A stretch of 64,000 bases of DNA, taken from Drosophila persimilis. Taxonomy: Eukaryota > Arthropoda > Insecta > Diptera > Drosophilidae. Every line of letters begins with the position of its first letter. The first letter of the stretch is position 1. Positions 14,122-25,902 of this stretch are shown one piece after another. A program made the position numbers and the translations under genes. Under the pieces are notes generated by a model. The model searched no databases and was not told where the DNA came from. It was given only the letters and a program-made list of their open reading frames with translations. Location of the stretch: contig NW_020825343.1 in NCBI RefSeq assembly GCF_003286085.1, forward strand, positions 1,302,001-1,366,000, in the 5' to 3' direction.

Positions 14122-15382
14122 AATTGAAAATTGTCATAAATTTGCTAATGCCTTGCAGTTCTTGTGCGGATTCTGAATTCCGGACTGTGGTTTTTCCCTC
14201 GCGCAGCACAAAGGGGAAAAACGCATTCAAGTCTGAAATTGTTTGCACTTTTGGCCATGGCATGCAAATGGCTGGTTTTTGTTGGTTATTGTTTCATCTG
14301 CCTGAATGAGCTTTGGGCTGGGCATCGTCAAAGAGTTTCCCAATTAATTGATACCGGGACCACTCTTCTTTATGGCCAGAGAGAAAGGATAAGCCAACAA
14401 AGTTGTCCATTTCCATAACTCTTCTACTGTCTAATCGATATTCACTGGGTGCCGTGCCCTCCCATTTGACCAGCTGAATTCATTAGTTAGCCCTGTTCTT
14501 ACATGATGGCCACTACTCCGCCTCGTCTAGCCACCCCTTTCAAGCTTCAGCTAAAGCACTTGGGGAAACCAAAGACAATCCACATCCTGCGGCCATAAGT
14601 TCGTCCTTCTTGCAGCTCCTGCTTCCTCCTCCTTGCCTCTCCTTCTTTTAATATATGCGCATTTCCAAAGTAAGTCCTGCCTGTCCTTGCAGTCCTTGGA
14701 AGGGTCCGCTCCCCGCCTGTCAACTGGTTTTCTTTTTGCCGAGGCACTGAAAAATTCACTTACAAAACACTTACGCCGACACCTTGCCACGCCCACTCCC
14801 ACGCCCACGCCCCGGCACACACGCCCACACCACACCACACCGTTAGGGTGGAAGGAAGTTGAAGGAAAGTGGGAAACGGGGAAACGGGAAAAGGAAAACT
14901 TGTGCATTGCTGCAGAAACTTCATCAAATCCGAGCTAATCACACTTTGATTTGCATTTTGTAACGAAACGGAGCGGAGCGGACTTTGCCACGAGCAAAAA
15001 GCGCATCGCATCGCATCGCCACCACGAGGAGCACTTAGCTCTAAGCGTTGGCTCCGACATTGATGAATGAAGGGCACCCCCTCTCCACCCCACCCCACTC
15101 CAACCCACTCCACCCACTATGGTGCATCTGGTAATTATGCTAATGAGACGTCTTCAGCTCTCTAAGTACAAGGGGGAAGAGGATGTGAACTTGGCTGCTT
15201 TTGCCACTCGAGTTAAATGCAATTAATTATATTTTTATGCCACCAAGACGTTAAGGGACATGAAGTACATAGAGATATAGTTAGTATATGTAGGATAAAG
15301 ATACATGTGTTGTATATAGTAGATAGTAAATAGTACAGTTGGAAGATTCTCTGGGTAATACTTGTGTGCAGTATGTTCCAAT

Positions 15383-18300
15383 CTAGAACTCGGTTTGCTC
15401 GTAGCCGCCATTATCGTAAAGCTGCATGCTATTCCGGTTACTGAAGCTCACCTTCTTGGCCATGAGCGGGGGGCGTGTGCCCGTCTTGGGGGTTGGTGTG
15501 CCCCCCGGCGTGGCAGCTGCATTGAACTTGGCCGCGGAACGACGCTCTTGGAGAAGCTTCACGGATTTCCGATTGAGAGCTAGGTTCTTGAGGTTCAGGT
15601 CGTCTTCTCCGAAGAAGCGACGCTCAAAGTTGAACACCAGATTGCTGTAGTCGCTCTGCTGCTTGTTGCGGGTCTCGTGCAGCCGGAAGATAGTCTGGCG
15701 TCGCACCATGCTCTCCCTGTGCTCCCCATCGTTGTCGATCAGGAGCTCGTCATAGTGATGCTCGTCCTCATCATCGTCGAACAACCGCTTGGGCCGCTGC
15801 AGGCGCCTGGCTATATTGACAGCACTCCCCTTCAGCTCCAGGGCGGCATCCGCGTCCGTGAACTGCCCCCCGGAACGAAACCAGTCCACTTGAGTGGTGG
15901 CCAGCAGCTGGGACATGGTGGCAAAGCGGTGGAAGAACATGGCGATAAACTGGATGATCAGAATCAGGCCAAAGAATATCACGAAGCAGAGGCCAATGGG
16001 GTCCAGCTCCTTGTACTGGCGGTAGATGCCAACCTGTAGGTTGTCCCGGTCGAAGGACACAAAGTCCGTGGGGTCGATGGGCCACTTTAAGTGAAGGAAC
16101 TCCTTCTTCAGCTGCAGCAGGAACACGATCAGCACGAAGATGGCGTTCACCATCACGAAGGCAAAGGCGATCATGTTCCTCAGCTCTCGCAGGCCGTCGG
16201 CCATGGACTGCTTCTGCTCTCGGCTCAGCTCCAGGGGCTTTAGGTATTGCTTGATCACATCCTTCCAGAATCTCTGCTCCATGAGAGATATTTCCCCGAG
16301 CTCCGAGTTAATCAGCAGAGGATCGTTCAGCCAGCCCGGCAAATGGGGCTCTTGATCACCGGGCGAGTCCTTGTCATCGTCCTTGAGTACAGGTGCCTCT
16401 CGAGTGCCCCAAGAGACATCGTTCATGTTGAAGACCGAGAAAATCATGAGCAGCATGTACATTGAAGGTATTGTGATGTAATATATGACGCCGCAGAGCA
16501 GCGCCCAGAACTCCTGGGGATGCATTAACCCTTAAATAGATGGGAATAAGTACAGATGTAAACGCTGTCTTTAAGTATTTTGTCAATCGTGCCATACTCG
16601 TACCTGCAATTGTGATCTGCACTGCCACCAGGAGGAAGAAGAGCGAAGCAGGAGCCAAAGGCCCATCCTCCATCATCTGGACGATGATTCCAATCAGGAC
16701 GGCCATCATGACCAGGCAGTAGATCGCACTGATCACGAAGGCAATCAGCAGCTGGAACTTCTGCTTCAGGTACACGCACGAAAGAATAAAGAACAGGATG
16801 GGAAAGAAGTTCCACAGGAAGGCGGTCCAAATGTTGATGGTAAAGACTGCCACCAGAGCACCCACCATCATCAGGAAGATTGTGCCGGGCCCAAGGACAG
16901 TGCCAATCATGAGCATGCCCTGGTACCACACGTACATCGTGGATATCGAGTTGTTCTTCTTGACCACTGTGTCCGCGTCGGCCAGGATGTCGAAGATGTT
17001 GGCTATCGTGGAAGGCACCCAGCGACGCCGCTGGTTGTAGAACTCGTTGAAGCCCTCCGGGGAGTGGGTGTAGGCATCGGAGGCGGCGCAGTACTCGACC
17101 CGGGAGCCGGCCTTCAGCAGGAGCGTGCAGAGCCAGCGGTCCTCCCCCTGATCGTACTGCACCATCTTCATGGGCTCCGATGTGACCATCGTGTAGCGCT
17201 TCATCACGCTGTTCTCCATGAGAGCACTCGCCCGGAATAGGCTGAAGCAGCCAGGACTGCACAGCACACAGCCAATCACGTGCTCCGTGGCCTTCTGCAG
17301 CCAGTGGCCGATGGCGTACTCGAAGCGCTGGTACCACACCATCGGACCCCTGCCCACTGGGTGGATGCGCCCACAGGCGGCGCCCAGCTCGTCCACCGCC
17401 TTCATGCGGTCGATGAGCAGCTGCACGGCTCGCGGCTGGAAGTCAATGTCTCCGTCCAATGCCAATATGAAGGTGTTCTCCGCTATCACCGCCTTGCGCC
17501 GGGGCGAGAGCTGCTCCGTCTCCATGATGCGGTACCCCAACAGGTAGTACATATACATAACCTGCGACCAGCGCTTCTTGTGTCGGATCTTGTCCTTATT
17601 CTTGAGGTGGGCCACCATCTTGGTACGCCCCGGTAGTGTCCACACCAGGCGGCCCCCATACGGGGTCTCTATTTTGAGGGGCGGCTTCAGCCGGATGTTC
17701 ACTCCGTACACCTCAAAGGCGGCCTTGTCTATAGTCCGGGTGAGCGTTTTCACGTACTCGTTGACTGGCGGGTTCCGTTTGTTCTGGCACTGACGTGGGT
17801 CCAGCACAAAGGCGTCGTCAAAGAAAATGTTTGCTAAGGAAATAGACGGAAGGGAGAAAAAGAAAAAAAGAATAAGAATAAGAATAAGAATAAGAGTAGG
17901 AGGCGGAATTAGACAGATCGTAAAGTTGTCGGAGACACTTGCAAATGCCATTCGCTTTGGCTTAATGCCATTTTGGCAAGCGCGGAAATGAAGTCGCCAA
18001 ATGCTATAAATAGGGCTGCACACAGAGCACCCGAATACGACTTATTCCAACTGCAACCTGCATAAATTTCCACTTTGACACATTTAATATATGCATGCAA
18101 ATGCGGGACAGCGGAGAACTACCGACGATGGCATCCCCATCTGGAGCATCTGGTAACTGGAGGGATTTTGTGCTGGTCCTGGTGTTGCTGCTGCTGCTCT
18201 TGACACATTTACATACTTTCCAGCTCGTAGTATTCATCGTCCGCCTTGCCGCCGTTTAGATGCGTCTTTGCCATGCGGCGTGCGCATTGATCCTCATCCA

Positions 18301-18483
18301 GGCGGACAATTGATTTGAGGAACTCCATCATCTCCTCCTCCGTCTCGTGCCACATTGTTGCACAAACAATCAGTTGCGGTATCTTGTCCTCCTCCAGAAT
18401 GTCCCTGCTCGCATTCAATTCTGATGCCAGGGCCATCACCGACTCCCTGGGTGTGGTTAGGTCGCTCTGGTGGGTCGACAAAC

Positions 18484-18531
<48 letters not shown>

Positions 18532-21462
18532 GTGGTAGGGTTTAGTTTAAGCTCTGAACGATTGCAGTTGATATCAAGTGGTTTTGGCCATCAAATGCGG
18601 TATTGTGGGGCGTTAAAGAGAGCATGGAAATTGTTAGTGAGCTTTGATGCCTTCCCCCACTCCCATTCACCTCATTAGAGGAGAGGTTGTCGGAGCCATC
18701 TCGTGTGCTGTCCCTAATGACAGAGCCACATTACGAATGCACATAATTCGCTGGCATTCTAATTTATGCCCTCAAAACTCTCAACTCTTGTGCCCTGATT
18801 TTAATTACTTTAATGTCTTTATGCTGGCCCTTTTTCGGGAGATGAGGCCTGAAAACATACAACCGAACTGAAGCACTTTTAATTAAGTTTACACCCACTG
18901 AAACACCCACCGAAAATCCCCTTCCACACACACGCACGCATCGCATGAAGGGGCAGGGCGCAGAGGGAAGCCCAGCAAACGCAAACATTTCCTGAACTTT
19001 ACAGTTTCCCCGTCATTTAACTTAATTACATTGCCCGACATTTGAAGTGCAAAGCGAACATCTCCTCCTGATGAGTAGTGCCAGTCCGTCTAAATGTACC
19101 AGAATAGTCAAAAAGTCCTCGAAATAGATAGATGTGGCGTGGGGGGGGAGGAGGAGGACGGGGTGGGAAAGGCATCTCCTTTCCACACATGGCAGTCAGT
19201 GGGGAAAACTCGTGAAAGCTTGGCGCTATGATTGATGCCGCCTGATTATAATTATTCATATACACCCCATTCCTCGGGCGCAATTTGATTGGCGACGAGA
19301 CACAATTAACAGCATAGCAGCCATACCCATACCCACTTTGATGGCCAGATACTCCTCGCTCCAGTCCACAATCCTTCGGTTCATCATGCCGCACTGATCC
19401 ACCAGCAAGCCGCAATACCACGGACAAACGAAGAGCTTCTCTGTCTGGGCATTCTTGTCGTTGCGTGGCTGCCAGATGTGCAGGCACGTCCACACTTGGG
19501 CCAGCCACCACAGCGGCCACAGCCACAGAACGTAGTCCATACAGCTCTTTCCCAGTTCTTCCAGACTTCCGGCCAGTGCCTGCAGCGTGAGGTAGTCCGG
19601 CATGAGTCCATGCAGGGAGCAGGGATCTGCCGCCCGAAGGTAGGCGAGGAGGGTGGCCAGTGCAACGGTCACTGGCGTGGCCAGGATGAGGGGCAGGGCA
19701 TAGCTGAGCTCCTGGATCTTGATTTTGCAGGCAAACTTGCCGAAAACATGGCACAGATACGCGGCAGCCACCTGCACCATCAGGGCATACACCACCGCAT
19801 TCGGATTGGATTGCATCGTATACTGTGACTGTGCCCTTGCTTCTGTCCCGATAAACGAGCTGCTGCCGTTCGCCTGCGATGAGGCGGCGTAGGATTCTGT
19901 TAAGTGTAGCGCATCGAGTTCGTCGCTCCTGCTGCCGCTGCTCCCGCTGCTCTGCTGCAAGTGCAAAAGGAAGTGGAAATGCATCAAAGTTGACTCGCGC
20001 TCTACTCTAATGAGCATCAGGATTCGGTGGTCTGCACTCACCACCAGGGTTATGAGATGGGTCCGCCAGGCGTCCGAGAACAGACTGAAGTACTCCACGA
20101 AGCTGTGACCGTGCAGGAGGAAGGCAGTTGTGGCGAACACCACGATTTTGAGCGGTGCCAGGTAGAGGTACGTGTGGTAGCGGGAGCGGGTACAGCGGAT
20201 GGTGCGAATGATGTAGGCTGATGGATGATAAAAGTGCGAGAATCATTGGTGGAGAGTCGGAGGGAGGGAGCGGCACTCACCGATGGCCTCGTGGGTGTTG
20301 GCAAAGTTCTCCCACCAGCGGAATGAGACCAACAGTAGGGGAATGGCCAAAAGCTGCACCTCCAGCTGAGAGCTCATCGACGGCCAGAGCAGGAAGACAC
20401 TGCCCTGCGCCATTACGGCCAGAATGGAGAGGGCCAAGACCAGACTGTCCACCGACTTCCAGTGGATACGGGTTCCCGTCAGCAGATCTGAAGTGCGGGA
20501 GCAGGCAGCCAGTGGCAATCAATTTAATTGTTGTCGGCCCCAAGCCCCCAAGATAAGATTGCTGTGACTCACTGAGCAGGGCGGGCACAAAGCAGACACA
20601 GCACCCCAGCATCGCTCCACGCGTCAGGTCCAATGCTGGCAGCACGGTGAAGGTGAGCAACGCCAGCCCAACGACGTGCAGCAGTTCAAAGAGGGTGACC
20701 TGATTACAGCCCACAGCAAGGAGCAGGGAACAGAGAACAGAGAGAGTAGAGGGAGCTTATCAATCACCATCCGTGCGGGTTAGACCATGCCCCGGTCCTT
20801 TCCTAACACTCACCAGAGCCACTTCCAGTCCGCTGGGTCGATGCTCGCGCTTGAACATGCAGATGCGGAGGGCGCGCAGGAAGGTGAAGACTTCGGGGGC
20901 AGCGAAGGCAAAGATCAGAGCCCACACCCACGCGATTTGTTCCAGCTTGTTGGGCATAGCCACCACCACCGCGCCGGGCAGCAGAACTTTGGATAAAGAG
21001 AAAGTTCCGTCATCAATTACAGAATACTGAATACAGAATGGAGGGTTAGGCCCTTGACTCACGGTATTTACTGCACACTTGCACCTTGGTACCGCTGCTT
21101 CCGCTGCCACTGGTATTGCCAGCCATATAAAGATAAAGCAGCTTGGCTGCCACACTTGTGGCCAGAACGACGGCGAAGACTATGAGGAAAACGAGCAGCT
21201 TGAAGAGCTTGAGAAAAAACTGCAACTTCTTCCAGTCAGCATCGGAGCCGCTCGTCTTCTTGGCCGGGGGATCCTGGAAAGAGTCCCAGAGGGGTTGCTT
21301 ATCGCGTAGTTTCCTGGAATTAACCGATTGTGGTCTTATTAGGTGCTTGCGTAGTCGTATCTTATATATACTTATATATATGGATATATCTATACGTATA
21401 GTATAAAAAGTGGTGTCCTACCGAGTACGCATAATATAGTCGCTTTCATAGTCACCGCTCAT
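15383..21462 (-). CDS. Chs2: Chitin synthase 2 (class B, gut-type)
   Basis: Membrane glycosyltransferase (GT2 family) that polymerises UDP-GlcNAc into chitin; insect class-B enzymes act mainly in the midgut peritrophic matrix. Ten exons: 21462-21422, 21313-21063, 20986-20814, 20699-20573, 20487-20281, 20217-20042, 19954-19337, 18466-18217, 17833-16604, 16530-15383. All phases agree and give about 1406 residues, close to other insect chitin synthases. The start MSGDYESD is followed by many membrane segments (exons 2-7). The large exon 17833-16604 carries the catalytic core: LALDGDIDF, the acceptor motif GEDRW and the product-binding motif QRRRW. The chitin-synthase hallmark SWGTRE follows in the last exon, then two more membrane helices and a polar tail. 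I see no obvious coiled coil after the core and no duplicated alternative exon, which favours class B (Chs2) over class A (kkv). The class assignment also rests on its position next to P5CS as in D. melanogaster. Confidence 0.95.
17865..17896. repeat. (AATAAG)n repeat in a Chs2 intron
   Basis: About five tandem AATAAG/AAGAAT copies in the intron between the Chs2 exons 18466-18217 and 17833-16604, close to the acceptor. On the transcribed strand it is a pyrimidine-rich CTTATT run about 30 bases upstream of the CTTAG acceptor, so it may serve as or extend the polypyrimidine tract (inference). Confidence 0.75.
18486..18527. repeat. (GA)n microsatellite in a Chs2 intron
   Basis: More than 15 nearly perfect GA repeats just upstream (in gene direction) of the acceptor of exon 18466-18217, so on the gene strand it is a CT tract. 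GA/CT runs in flies can also bind GAGA factor; no function is shown here. Confidence 0.85.
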
Positions 21463-22612
21463 GTCTCTCTGCGACCATCGACAAATCGGAACTGACAGAG
21501 AGACAGCAGTTCCGACCTGGTAGTTCTCCACTCACTACAAACCGATCGGGCGATCGATCGTAAGATAAGGTTTCTTCGTCGTGGTCGTTAATGATAGCAT
21601 CGAGGACAGATGCGCGTAAGTAGTCAGCAATTAACCAGAAAATTCGACTCCGATAAGAGCACATCCGCGACCCGATGTCTAAGGCCAATCTCTTATGATT
21701 CAAGTGCAATCGTCATTACCCATAAACTGCCATTCATAAAGTGAGACAGCTCAAAACGCCAGTAAAGGTAGTTGTCAATTGCTTTAAATTGTTCTTTTTA
21801 ATTTTCTGTCTTTTTTGGGGCGTGGACCGTTTGTTTGTTGATTGCACCACTGAGACTCAAGTTCGCGGCTATGTTACCTGATTTCCTATGTAAGTGCAGT
21901 TGTTCTGTCCATTGTTTGGCATTACTGCACCTGCCCACGAGCTCTACAAAGCTAACAAAATTATCAAGCACTATCGTTGGCTCGTGTGGAAGGGAAAGGA
22001 AAGCACTTGAGGTGCTGCATGCTACATATATCTCAGTTGATCAGCAGCCGATCTGGGTGTGGCATGTCTTTTCGGGACCGGGAGAGTCCTGCCAATCGAT
22101 TTAAACACACAGTTGGATCTTTTAAAAAAGCGTTTTCCTTAAGATTGGCCTATTTTGAAAGAAGTATGTATTAATTTGTTTTAAAATCAAACAAAATCGA
22201 GTGGGAACGTTGTGAGTCGCTTCTACGGCCGCGAGTCTATATTTATGCCTGATATTCAGTAAGTATGTCTCCCATCCGCCAGAGGGCGCACACTGAACTA
22301 TGAAGACTGTGTGAAAGAGAGGGAATGAGGGCTTATCATTTAACATTACAGTTTTTCTTACATTACATTCTACACGTGTACACATAAAAATCACATGTAG
22401 AATGTACAATACATGTAGCAAATTTTAATAAAAAATGTTTTTATGCAGTATTTGTTTAAAAATTATGTTTTCTTTGAAATAAAATCGACAATTACATACA
22501 AAACTTAACTAAGACATAACGAACATATTAACAAATGCATCATTGGCTTTCTTACACTTAAGCTATAAAATCTTTGGCCCTTTTTGGATACCATTAAAAC
22601 ACCGGATGCAGA
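21463..22612. other. Intergenic region, Chs2 promoter side and 3' end of the first SLC22 gene
   Basis: No exon seen. It must contain the Chs2 5' leader and promoter and the 3' end of the SLC22 gene starting at 22613. Candidate GATA-type words occur near 21560-21570 (AGATAAGG) and 21650 (CGATAAG), which would fit gut expression but are short. A dispersed repeat fragment lies at about 22017-22105. Confidence 0.45.
22017..22105 (+). repeat. Dispersed, diverged copy of the 37-47 kb satellite unit core
   Basis: The segment contains ATATCTC, GCAGCCGATC, GGCATGTCTTTTCG and GACCGGGAGAGTCCTGCCAA in the same order and spacing as the full-length unit of the array at 37.1-47.4 kb, and is especially like the arm-proximal variants at 37140-37210 and 47340-47395. 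It is a single, degraded copy in the same orientation as the array. This shows the sequence belongs to a dispersed family rather than only to the array. Confidence 0.75.
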
Positions 22613-24719
22613 TCAACACATCTTACGAGTACTACCTTCTGCTTCCTCACCCACAACAGCCTGTCCCCGGCGTTTTACCAGATTCAGATCGCGCGCCTCC
22701 TCCATGGTGGTGGGCAGTACTTTGTCTGCCGTCTCTGGAAAGGCCAGGGTAAGAACACCACTCATCAGAGCAAAGCTGGCAAAGAGAATTTGCGGGGCGT
22801 ATGCGTAATACTTGGCCTAGAGTAAGGAAAATATTAGACTCTTTGCAAGATGGTGATTGGGCCTGATATACTCACCAGCAAAGGCGTCTGCGGCGCCAGC
22901 ATTGAGCCAATGCGACCCACCATGGAGCAAAGGGAAAGAAGACTGTTGCGCACATTGGTGGGAAAGATCTCCGAGGTAAAGAAGTACAGAATCTGAAAGC
23001 TGCAGGTGATAGCCAGCTTGCCAATAAGAAACAATGTCAGGGCGCCAGCGTAGTTATCTAGGAAGAAAGATACGAGTGATTGCCTAATTTATACATTTTC
23101 TAGACATTGCCAAAGGCAATCTTGGGCTATCTTTAATACTTAATAAAGAAATATATTTCCTCTGGCTTACCTGGTGCAATGCCAGCGGAGGCGCCCATGC
23201 AGACCGCACAGAGGAGCATCGATGCGCAGAGCGAGTAACGTCGGCCTATTCGATCCATGATGATCAGTGGAAGGAGCAGACCGGGGATCTGGATGAACCC
23301 GTTCAGCATGAAGTTAGTGTACTTGTTTCCGCCCAAGTTAACCGAGTTGAGGCTGAGTCCCAGGGCGATCAGAGTGTGGGTGAACCAGCAGAGGCAGCAG
23401 TTCAGAATACGGAGTGAGAAGAATCGCACAGCTTTCATAATGGGGTACTGGCTCTCGTTGGCCTGACTCAGCTTCTGGCGATTGGTGGCCAGCAGCTCAT
23501 CCAACTGCTCATCCGGCAAGGGTCGTTTGTTGATTCGGGCTGCCCGACGCAGCACAGCAGCGGCTCGTTCCTCCGAGCCCTGGCTGAGCAGCCAGCGCAC
23601 GCTCTCGGGAAGTATCCACAGAAACAGTATCTGCAGGACAGCAGGGGCATAGAGCACTCGGAGTAGCCAGCGCCAGTGCTGGACCTGCGAGGCCAGGAAG
23701 CCGAGGAATGCCTCACCCAGGGAGTAGAAAATGGTGATGATCGTGGCCGCAGCCACCCGACGCTTGGGGCCTACCAACTCAATGGCCAAAAGGAAGGCCG
23801 TGGGAAAAAGAGTGCTGCCCACGGCCATATCGAGGAACTCGAAGATCAGGAACATGTAATAGTTGGTCGACAGGGAGCGAATTACGCCCATGAATGCACT
23901 CAGTGCTCCAGCTATGGCCAACATTGTTCGGCGTCCGTATCTGGAAAGGCAAGATTGGGAAAATGAGGGAAATTCCAAATTAACCTAAAAGGATCTCATC
24001 AATCGTACCGATCTGCAAAGAAACCGCCAATGGGTATGCCCACAAACTGTCCCACATTGTTGATAGTACCCACCATCGAGAGCTTCCACTGATCGGCGCA
24101 AAAGATTCCAAACTAAACGGAGGAGTACAACGTGATTATTGAGTTGGGGAAAAAACACAATAAAACTGCAAAACACATACCTCCGTTGAGATGGTCTTCT
24201 CCTCATCCCTGAACTTGAAGTCATGGCCACAAGTCTCCGTCTCTCTGTTAAAGTACGCGGCATCACAGTACGCCCCAGATGGATCCGTGAACGGAGCGTA
24301 AAGCTGCTCCGTTTCATTCGCCACATAGCGATGGCAGTCGTCCCAGGCGGAGTTCTTGTACGGAACTGTGAAGTTCAGCCAGCTCTCCTCGTAAACGCTG
24401 GCGGGGCTGTCGCACTGAGTGATGTTGCACCTAACAACACGAGATGAGAGTCCAGATTATGGACATATTTTCACTACGTTTTCACCCACCTATGCACCAC
24501 TGTGCTCGCGGTAAACACATATGAGATCGAAAAGAAGGCATTGAAGAGCATGGGAACGCACAAAAGCACGTAGTTGATGATCTGATAGCGTCCAAACTGG
24601 CCAATACGCACGAGAATGGCGTCCAGCGAGTTATCTTCATCACTCGGTGCCGGTTCCGGCTCCGCATGACCGTTGCTCGCAGCCGGAGAGCTGCCGTTTC
24701 CCTCCTTTTGGTTAGGCAT
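22613..24719 (-). CDS. SLC22-family organic cation/carnitine transporter-like protein (CG7458/CG7442 type), copy 1
   Basis: Major facilitator superfamily carrier of the plasma membrane, by family expected to move organic cations, anions or zwitterions; the substrate cannot be read from sequence. Six exons: 24719-24490, 24430-24181, 24112-24009, 23940-23171, 23057-22876, 22816-22613; about 579 residues. After a polar N-terminus (about 35 residues) a first membrane helix leads into a large Cys-rich outer loop with NITQCD and NFTVP glycosylation-type sites, typical of SLC22. The MFS motif FADRYGRR follows the second helix, and PESVRWLLS is the SLC22 form of the sugar-transporter-like loop motif. 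EIFPTNVRNS and the end PTTMEEARDL are shared with the neighbour gene. The next gene (25903-27892) has the same exon plan, so the two are tandem duplicates. Assignment to one named fly gene is left open. Confidence 0.92.
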
Positions 24720-25902
24720 CGTTGTATATATAAAAGGCACTATTTTCGATTGAAAGTGAAATACGCGGCACGTGGTTGAATGCACTTTTTATGTGCGTCT
24801 CCGCGCGATGTGTGTTTTATAACTTTCGGTCTGGCTTGCGGAGACTACAGCTAGATATTTTATTTATAGACATCGACACTCTGGAGCGTCTCGCTGCCAT
24901 ACACTGACTGATACTCGTATCGCAGCGCGCCCACCACATCACCCGGTTGAGGTTGCTTTCAGTTCGGCCCGTAGTGTGCTCCCATCGTAGAGAGAGTTCT
25001 CTTACTTTCGCTGTTTCCTCTCTCATTTACTATTTGTGTGCTAGTGTCTGGTCTTCTCCATGCCTCTCCTCCACTCCACTCCACTCCGCACCGCTGGGCA
25101 GGCCCTATCACTGCTTGATCTGCTGCTATCAGGTTCTTATCAGTCCCAGTCCAAAACTATTTGCTCTCGACAGCTTTGGGTGAATAAAAAATTACACTCA
25201 ATCGTAGCACACGTTTAATTGTGAATGGTTTTAGTCGGACATTAGCACCAAACTGTTGATATCAGTCTAGTACATTGTATGTGGGATATGGCCAGTGTAT
25301 GTTCTATCAGACGGCGAGACACTCTGTCTGAGGTGGGGGAAACAGCTGTTCCTGTTCGTTGCCTGATGGCTCGACTGGGTCAACAAGTTGTCTGGCTGCA
25401 TGTCGATGACCTTGTCAGGGAGCGACAGTGTTTGGCTTCACACTTGATTTAGGTAACCCTAAGATGATTAGGTGAGGAAATTGAATACACAAGTGACTGA
25501 ATGACTGACAATCAATTTGTTCACTTCCATTGCCGACCAGACTGATAAATCAATGATAGGTAGCGATAGCGACAATGAAACCGCAATCAATGAGAAGCCT
25601 AGTGAATTATTGACGGTTTGTAATTGAAAATACGAGTATGTCATCGAAGGAAGCTATAAATCGGTGATAAGTCGTGGAAATAACAGTCGCTGGTGATAAG
25701 CCACTACTTAGTATTGATTCTGCAAATTCCCAAAGTACTCTATCGGGAATCGAATCGTAAAAACTCACCTTAAAAATGTCTAAAAATGCCCTGGCTTCTT
25801 ATATTTATAAATTTTTTATTGTCTTTGACTTTTTTTCTGATCACGCACTGATCAGATCAGATCTCTGGTCTCCATGATACCCCAAAAACGGTTCAGTTTC
25901 GA
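24720..25902. other. Intergenic region between the two SLC22 genes, with GATA-type sites
   Basis: No exon seen. This DNA holds the promoter of copy 1 and the 3' end of copy 2. Several GATA-type words occur: CTTATCAG at about 25136-25143, CTGATAA at about 25542-25548, TGATAGG and GCGATAG at about 25553-25570, TGATAAG at about 25664-25670 and again at about 25694-25700. Overlapping TGATCA/GATC words occur at about 25838-25862. Such clusters are typical of fly gut and tubule enhancers, but their role here is inference. Confidence 0.45.

Larger units (their letters stand above)
12231..15382. other. Intergenic region between P5CS and Chs2
   Basis: No exon found. The right end adjoins the Chs2 stop codon and probably holds its 3' untranslated region. 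The left end must hold the P5CS transcription start and 5' leader (about 12230-12500), but I see no clear TATA box or strong core motif. CT-rich tracts occur at about 12590-12680, GGGACA repeats at 13111-13150 and TGGC repeats at 14096-14121. Confidence 0.5.

Noticed and set aside
16525-17337. 270-codon minus-strand frame
   Set aside because: It is an alternative frame of the catalytic exon of Chs2.
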